A stretch of 64,000 nt of DNA from Magnolia sinica (lineage: Eukaryota; Streptophyta; Magnoliopsida; Magnoliales; Magnoliaceae), in NCBI RefSeq assembly GCF_029962835.1, contig NC_080583.1, positions 70,789,158 through 70,853,157 of the forward strand. The letters are read 5' to 3'. The notes beneath the pieces are model-generated. The model saw only the letters and a program-made list of their open reading frames with translations. It ran no database searches and was not told the origin of the DNA. The position numbers were made by a program, and so were the translations under genes. Shown here in pieces: positions 58,333 through 64,000 of this stretch. How positions within the stretch are numbered: position 1 is the stretch's first letter; each line of letters starts with the position of its first letter.

Positions 58333-59912
58333 TTAAGATGCAGTGGTTGCAGCAGCCTTCTGAAAATATCAAAGATAATATAGTGAGCATAAGCTAACAA
58401 TTATTCATAAGCAATTGCAAAAAAATTGGCTTGCATTTAACCGCTACTTGTTAGGAAGCTGTCCAGATCATAGTTAAAAAACCCAAAAACCCAACTTGAC
58501 TCAAATGTTTGTCTGAGTCAAGTCGGACTCGAAAACTCAACCTAACTCAACTTGATAGTTAATAATTATGAATTGAAAAATATTGGCAATAATAGAGACT
58601 ACTTGAAATAGTTAATTTATATAAGTAATATAAATACGGAAATAGACATCAAAGTGTAGCATAGTTTCTTGGTGTAGAACATCCACTTACGTATTTATTT
58701 AATTTTAGTTTAAAAATTGCCTTGTCACTTTGATGGAAAGTGAAGAGGAGTTGGCCCGGATCAGATTTCAACCACACGTTTGAAAGTGAAGAGGAGTTGC
58801 CCCAGATCAGATTTCATGATTGAAAGTGCAGAGGAGCGTACCACACTACATAAAATACTGGAGATTGAATGCTAACCATTTAAATGTTCTTCCCATAGTG
58901 TGGTCCAGTTGAGCTTTGAATCTGTATCATTTTTTGGAGGCATGCTCTACAATGATCTGGCCAAATGAATGGACAGCGTGGATAAAACATTTACATCATG
59001 GGGGGCCCACAGAGTCCATCTCGTTTTCTATACCTAAAAGTTGCTGCTGTAAATGACATACAGCATCCTTTCCATCACAAATTCCTGTTGCATGTAATTA
59101 ATGCTTAAAAAAGTGTAAAATACACTGCAATTACCAAACAGGCCCTTAAGTTGATCGAGTTAGCAAGTCAACTCAGTGAGTCTTCCTGAGTCAGGGTTGA
59201 GGCTTTATCATAACCAAGTTTCCTGGTAGCTCTCCCCAAAATCTCACTGAGCTGAGATTGAAGTCCAGCCGACGAGTTTTAGAATTTGGCCTACATGAGC
59301 CAAGTGAATCTTGAAGTCCATGGGTTGGACCCGGGCTCGATTTTAGGGTGCATCTTCCAAGTGGCCCATCAACTGGGACTGGACCTAACTAATCTAACAT
59401 TGTTGTCTTAGTGTTTGGATGGTGGGCCCAGCCCAGCCCTTTTAACATGTGTAACTTTTTTGAGCCCCATAATGATTTATGTTTTAGATCCACACCATCC
59501 ATCAATTTTTACATATCAATATAGAACATGATTGCCAAATTCCTTCATTGCCAGCTGAGCTGGTACTCAGGTAATTGGCTAATGGGCCAGACACGAACAT
59601 GCTTCAGACCAGCAACCCCGACTGAATTTACTGCTTAGATATAAGCACCAAAACATAGCAAACATGCTGTGTAGTAGTTGTAGTGTGAGAGGAAAGGGTT
59701 TTTACAGTTGTAAATGATACTCATTTTTCTATTACTGAGGCTAGAAAAGGAAAAAGAACTGGCACTTGAATTGATATTTCAAATAAAGTGGAACAGAAAA
59801 TGAAACCATACTCGTTTTTCCTCTTCTATGTTTGCCTTGATTAGGGAATAGATTGCAACACCCGCAATTGCTATGATGGTACCGATGCCAGTCTGCTTGG
59901 AGATCCTATTGC
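58333..59912 (-). CDS. TPT: Triose-phosphate/phosphate translocator, last two exons
   Basis: The penultimate exon is 59812-59912 and encodes the end of the last membrane helix ([20 protein letters not shown], then [14 protein letters not shown]). The acceptor TGCAG precedes it and the donor GTATGG follows at 59811. The last coding exon, 58333-58359, reads KAAATTAS and then TAA, after the acceptor ATATTTTCAG. The ISxQTGIGT and EEEKR words identify the triose-phosphate type within the plastid phosphate translocators, as opposed to the PEP, glucose-6-phosphate or pentose types. The protein exchanges triose phosphate for phosphate across the inner chloroplast envelope. The intron between is 1452 bp and holds a GAGTCAAC-rich repeat and a foldback fragment. 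No further exon was found up to 64000, so upstream exons lie beyond the window or the locus is a fragment. Confidence 0.85.
58470..59220. repeat. Non-autonomous repeat with GACTCAA subterminal words, in TPT intron
   Basis: Left words aacccaacttgactcaaatg and gagtcaagtcggactcg; right words gagttagcaagtcaactcag and tgagtcagggttgagg, in inverse orientation. A foldback-family fragment (58895-59030, ending tacatcatggggggcccaca) lies inside it. It resembles the hAT-like elements elsewhere in the window, with a different core word. Confidence 0.45.
59440..59535. repeat. Foldback-family fragment in TPT intron
   Basis: It reads ttgagccccataatgattta, gatccacaccatccatcaat and tatagaacatgattgcc, the left arm of the family. 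Confidence 0.5.
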
Positions 59913-60025
59913 CTGCATGGTTTTACAAGCGTTAGAACAGACGAGAAACCTGAGAGCACAGATTCATGTTTCAGTTGTTGGTGTCCAGAAGCATAGCATG
60001 GGAACAGTGAAAATGGATACGTTAA

Positions 60026-60089
60026 GGGTGAGTTTGGTTGCCCCAAATATAATGAAATTTCACGATATTTGGTGCAACCAAATGCACCC
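60026..60089. mobile_element. Tourist-like MITE, 64 bp, TAA target duplication
   Basis: The element begins GGGTGAGTTTGGTTGCCCCA. Its reverse complement begins GGGTGCATTTGGTTGCACCA, so nearly the whole element is one palindrome. Flanking TAA triplets (60023-60025 and 60090-60092) fit PIF/Harbinger insertion. The long TA run follows within about 10 bases. Confidence 0.75.
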
Positions 60090-60098
60090 TAAAGAAAA

Positions 60099-60100
<2 letters not shown>

Positions 60101-60184
<84 letters not shown>
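60101..60184. repeat. (TA)n microsatellite, about 42 units
   Basis: An uninterrupted TA run that creates a false Tyr/Ile open frame. It lies upstream of the known TPT exons, hence possibly in a TPT intron. Confidence 0.98.
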
Positions 60185-60187
<3 letters not shown>

Positions 60188-60665
60188 AAGAAATGTGGGA
60201 AGTGATTGCCTCAGCTGCAGGTAGTCAATTCTCAATAAACATTACCGGCTACAGGTTTCAAATGGACATCCGCTACAACATGTGGTGTCCACTTTAATTG
60301 AAATACAAGCAGCATCTGTCAGAAACTTGGCTAATTGCTTACAACGGATGCAATGTTATTCAAGTAATCTTTATTTATCAAGCATTCACCCGGTCACTCG
60401 TAACCGAGTTGTGATGCTGTGCTACAGATATGTCTACATTGATGTTTGTCAACCAAGTGAGTTCACTGTAATGAAATCCCAGCATATTAGATGAGCATGT
60501 TTTATTTTTGATGAACTTAGTTTGGGTTTTAGGTCTTTATAGGTAATAAGGTTTTAGTGGAAGATGGAATACAATCTAAGCTCCCAAGTAAATCTTAATG
60601 GGTTCATAACAAGATCACCATGTGTCACTCTCTAAAGTAATGAAAATATTCACTATGATGTCAAA
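60185..60665. other. Unassigned sequence
   Basis: No gene or repeat recognised. The minus strand was read for further translocator exons and none was found. Confidence 0.3.
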
Positions 60666-60667
60666 CT

Positions 60668-61022
60668 AATGGGACTGTAAATGGGCTGGGCCAAGGTCTG
60701 TCCAAGCCAGCCTTAAAGAAAAACCTAGGCCCAAGCCTGGACTGGACCTGTGAAGGGGCCAACACATACATTTACAAGCCCGACTACACACTTTTGTGCA
60801 GGATCTGGGATGCTCATTAAGTACTACTCCATCATGCATGATGGATGAAAAAATGCCCAGGCTCAGTCCAGGCTGACAAGCTCTTCAGCAAAGCCTGAGC
60901 GCAACTGGTAATTAAACAGGCTTAAGTTTTAGGCCTCAGGCCTAGAATTCCAGCCCAATCCCAGCCCTAGGCAAGCCAGGCCCAAGAGCCCAACATGCCA
61001 GCCCAGCCCATCGACAGCCCTA
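60668..61022. mobile_element. hAT-like element with GGGCTGGGCC-type ends
   Basis: The left end gggactgtaaatgggctggg and the reverse complement of the right end, agggctgtcgatgggctggg, form an inverted repeat. The interior is dense in caggcc, aggcctggac and gcccaagcc words. Short AACTAA-like flanks are only roughly alike, so the target duplication is unsure. Confidence 0.5.
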
Positions 61023-62471
61023 CTAACAACAAGCCAATGATTCAGACTGATAGGGTGAAGACAGGTGTCAGAATTAAAGTATCTGTAGAAGGAGAAAAGG
61101 GGATCCCATGACATGAATGAATAGGCAAGAGAGATCACAAAGGCTGTTAAAGCTAGCCTTTTGAGAGTTCAAACTGTATTAGTGTTTTCCGTTTCTGTTA
61201 AAGTGGCCTCGGTATTATTTTTCAACTTGGCTCTTCCTTGTAAAACTGTAAGGTCCTTACCTCTTCAACAAGCGTTTTTTTCTCATGTCATTCTTCTAGA
61301 AAGTCTCCTGACTTGGTTCCAAGTCAAAGATTGCATCAGAGTTGCTTGTCATCTCAAAGCGGAGTTGTTTCTTCAGCAAATTTCTGGAGATTAGTTTTTG
61401 TCACTTTCTGTGCTCAAGTTGTATGACCCACTGATGCTCAAACAAGCAGCAACCGGCAAGCATGTACAATATCTCATGTAGGCGCTACACATTGGACGGG
61501 CCACACCCCAAAAGTTTGACTAGTCAGACAATTCTAACATCGTATTGGAGAACTTTTAGTAAAGAAAATGGACATTATGGAAAGGTCAACTAGAGTTTCT
61601 CTTACCCTCCATTTTTCCTGAAATTCAGACAGTGGGTACGTGGATAAAGAGAAGACTATTGTCTTCTTCTCAAAAATAGCCCTTGAATCCACAAGGAGAG
61701 AAATCTCTAAAAATAACAGATGAAATTGATATTATTGATGAAAAACTGTTTACAAGGCCCTTTCATATGATTTATATAAGCCCTAAACACTAAATTTGTA
61801 ACTTTCCCAATATAGTAAACTTCCCAAAAATAGTCAACTTAGTAAAAATAGTAACTTCTATACTAACTTATACTCGTTTCCACGACTCAAACAAGGACTT
61901 TAAGCTATCATAGGACTCTCCAAACCCTAAAATACCTGAAAATAGCTATTATAGGAACCAACTCTAGTAAAATTTAACTTATAACTCAAAATTTAACCCA
62001 TAAAATAATTGAATTTTGTGAAGCTGTTTGGGGGCCAAGGTCTAGAGCTTATTGATAGCTTTCCACTGGTATATTATACTCACGGAACAGATAACAGGTT
62101 GCAAGATTATGGCTGTCAAAAGATATAGTGTGCATTTAGGCCTTTTTGCTCAATCGGGCCCCTCCAGCCCGAGCCTGTGCAATCTCAGCCCTCCATTGAA
62201 TCTTCCTCTACCCGTTCTACATCAGCCCCCTCCACTTGAAGAGAACTCCTTGAGTTAATCAGTGGTTGCGTATGACCCATTGGTGAAAGATACTCGAACA
62301 AGTTTGCAACAAGAAAGGTTTGCGATATCACCATACCCTCAGGAAGATCAACAAAATAGACATGATCATTGATCTTCGTGAGTATATGATACAGTCTAAT
62401 ATTCGTGTTCTTCCACTTGTTGTACTCCTAGGAACTACTCCTTTCTTAGGTGAACCATCACTAGATTGCTG
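61023..62471. other. Unassigned sequence
   Basis: It contains AT-rich stretches and unremarkable sequence; open frames up to about 77 codons have no motif. No translocator exon is visible on the minus strand. Confidence 0.3.
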
Positions 62472-63567
62472 TAACACCCCGTATCTTTGATACTCGGGTG
62501 TTACCCCTGATGACCCCGATTATTGAAATAAAAGGCGATTAAGAAAGATAACTTAAACTTTACAAGTGTAGGTCGGGGCTCCCGTTCGACGATGAAGCCA
62601 ACCACCACGGTCCAAATAAGCCAAGTCGAACCCAACACCAGCCGAAAGTTAAAAACTCAACAAAACCCTTAGATTTAAAACAGGCTATGAACAAATCAAC
62701 TGAGTCACTTTGACGCAATACACCCATTAACAACCTTGGGAGAATAAAATATGACCAACAAGGTACTTAAAACCCCTTGAATCCCGATTCAACTGTCAGA
62801 CCGAAACCTCGGACCTATCAAACCTTTAGATCACGATATATGGGCAAATGAGGCCCTGAATAGTATGATATGGCCCACTTGGGCCTCGGCCCCGCCCCAA
62901 ACCGGGCTAGGACCTTTATGACTGGACCCCAAGACAGTTGATCGGGGCAGATCAAGCACCAGAGTCATGGTGGGCCCCCAAAGCCAGGTGCACGTGCACC
63001 CCAACCACTAGTGCACGACGTGCACGGAACATAGAGGATCGGTCAAAGGTCTTGTTTACCGACCCTTTTTGCAAATTGAGAAGAATCCTCTCCCGCCATT
63101 TTCATCATTTGAAACAAATGGCTTCAAACCCCTAAGTGAGCCACCCTGATCGTTTTCCGAGCAATCCAGACCATCCATTTTGTCGGTGGGGCCCACCCCA
63201 ACAAAACCATATAAGGATGAGGGGCCCCGAAAACAAACGAAGGGAATCGATCCCTGACCGTCCGTTCTATCATGAATAAACAGAAGGCGAACAGACCACT
63301 GAAGTTATGGGGAGAGCCGCGTCGGTTGGATTTCCGATGTGCAGATGCTAGCTCTCTCTCTCAAGCCAAAAAATAGCCAAACAGGGAGAACTTACAAGCC
63401 ACATTTATCTATTTTGAGAAAAACAGAGGTAGCGACTGACGGCCACTACCTAGGGATTCGCAGGACCCATCCCAGCCACCGGATCTTTAGCTCCATGCTT
63501 ATAAATGGGGAGGTTCAACCCTCCCAAACTCCACACAGGAGAGAAGTAAGAAAGGAAAGAAGGAGAG

Positions 63568-63621
<54 letters not shown>

Positions 63622-64000
63622 AGTGAAGGAAGGTGAGCTCGGCTCGCACTGTCCTCACTCAGTCCGTGAGAACGGACCAAGCCGAGTCAGTGTAAGTCTG
63701 CAGCCACACCACTCCTGTGGAAAGAGAGAGAAAAGAGAGAGGAAGGTGTAGGGGCGGTGGGTGCGTACAAGTCAGCTCAAGTTCGGACCCAACTGTGGAA
63801 GGTAGAGCCCTTCCCTCCATTTTTCTTAAAGAGAAACTCTAGAAAACCTACACTAAACTCCATTACACCTAACCTTGGCTGAAAAACACCCATCAACAAG
63901 GACCATTCAGGGAGCCAAAACAGGCTCTGTTTGAAGGCTGAATGCGGCCAATGAGTAGGACCCTGTTTTAAGGACATGTTTGGGGCCAAACAACGGCATG
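62472..64000 (+). repeat. Start of a gypsy-type LTR with GTAACACCC hairpin, runs off the window
   Basis: It starts TGTAACACCCCGTATCTTTG and then ATACTCGGGTGTTACC, a terminal hairpin like the one at 32287-32326. The rest, including an (AG)n tract at 63573-63619 and a foldback-like gtggggcccacccc at 63186, has no coding frame with motifs. The other LTR end lies outside. The extent is assumed from the lack of any other boundary. Confidence 0.45.
63573..63619. repeat. (AG)n microsatellite
   Basis: About 23 AG units, which produce artificial Arg/Glu and Ser/Leu frames on the two strands. Confidence 0.95.

Noticed and set aside
59917-60297. Open frame with a long Tyr/Ile run
   Set aside because: It is a TA microsatellite flanked by a MITE; no protein is supported.
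1-64000. tRNA, rRNA or other structural RNA genes
   Set aside because: None was recognised; tRNA-like box B words were found only in SINE-like repeats and primer sites.

Overview
The window is nuclear DNA from a flowering plant: spliced genes with GT-AG introns, large introns, and mostly mobile DNA. A dominant short repeat (arms carrying GTGGGSCCCACCATGATG and CCATCCATTTGGAGAGATCA) and the 6.4-kb repeat-filled intron suggest a magnoliid-type tree genome. That attribution rests on recollection of the repeat and cannot be tested from the window.

Only two host genes are secure. On the plus strand, 34062-43770 holds a six-exon gene for a mitochondrial pentatricopeptide-repeat protein of the Arabidopsis At1g26460 type. 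A CT microsatellite lies where its exon-3 donor should be. On the minus strand, 58333-59912 holds the last two coding exons of a chloroplast triose-phosphate/phosphate translocator; its other exons are not in the window. A possible exon of an unrecognised gene lies at 57746-58085 (+).

Layout. 1-4485: nested foldback repeats, a tandem duplication of about 513 bp, and a hAT-like element. 4486-10816: complete but decayed Ty1/copia element A on the minus strand, with TSD ATATA. 10817-17940: a cluster of foldback modules, two hAT-like elements rich in CTCGACTCGA words, and a 51-bp minisatellite. 17946-29125: Sirevirus-like copia element C (2-kb LTRs, gag, pol, accessory 3' ORF), then a second primer-binding site and a truncated second gag. 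29130-30577: a reversed gypsy LTR with a tRNA-Asp-type primer site. 30578-33420: mixed repeats, a gypsy LTR end and a SINE. 34062-43770: the PPR gene, whose intron 1 contains a LINE endonuclease fragment and foldback elements. 45190-46006: a LINE 3' end. 47444-53692: copia element B, of the same family as A. 53880-56990: a diverged tandem array, a SINE and a second gypsy LTR. 57746-59912: the candidate exon and the translocator exons. 60026-64000: a Tourist-like MITE, a long TA tract, a hAT-like element and the start of a further gypsy LTR.

The retroelement genes work as units (gag, protease, integrase, reverse transcriptase, RNase H between LTR promoters), but every copy here carries stops or frameshifts and should be inactive. 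The most unusual signal is in elements A and B. They lack a recognisable tRNA primer site. Instead, the bases just inside the 5' LTR are perfectly complementary (16 and 14 nt) to a stretch of U5 in the same LTR, which suggests a self-primed or folded start of reverse transcription.
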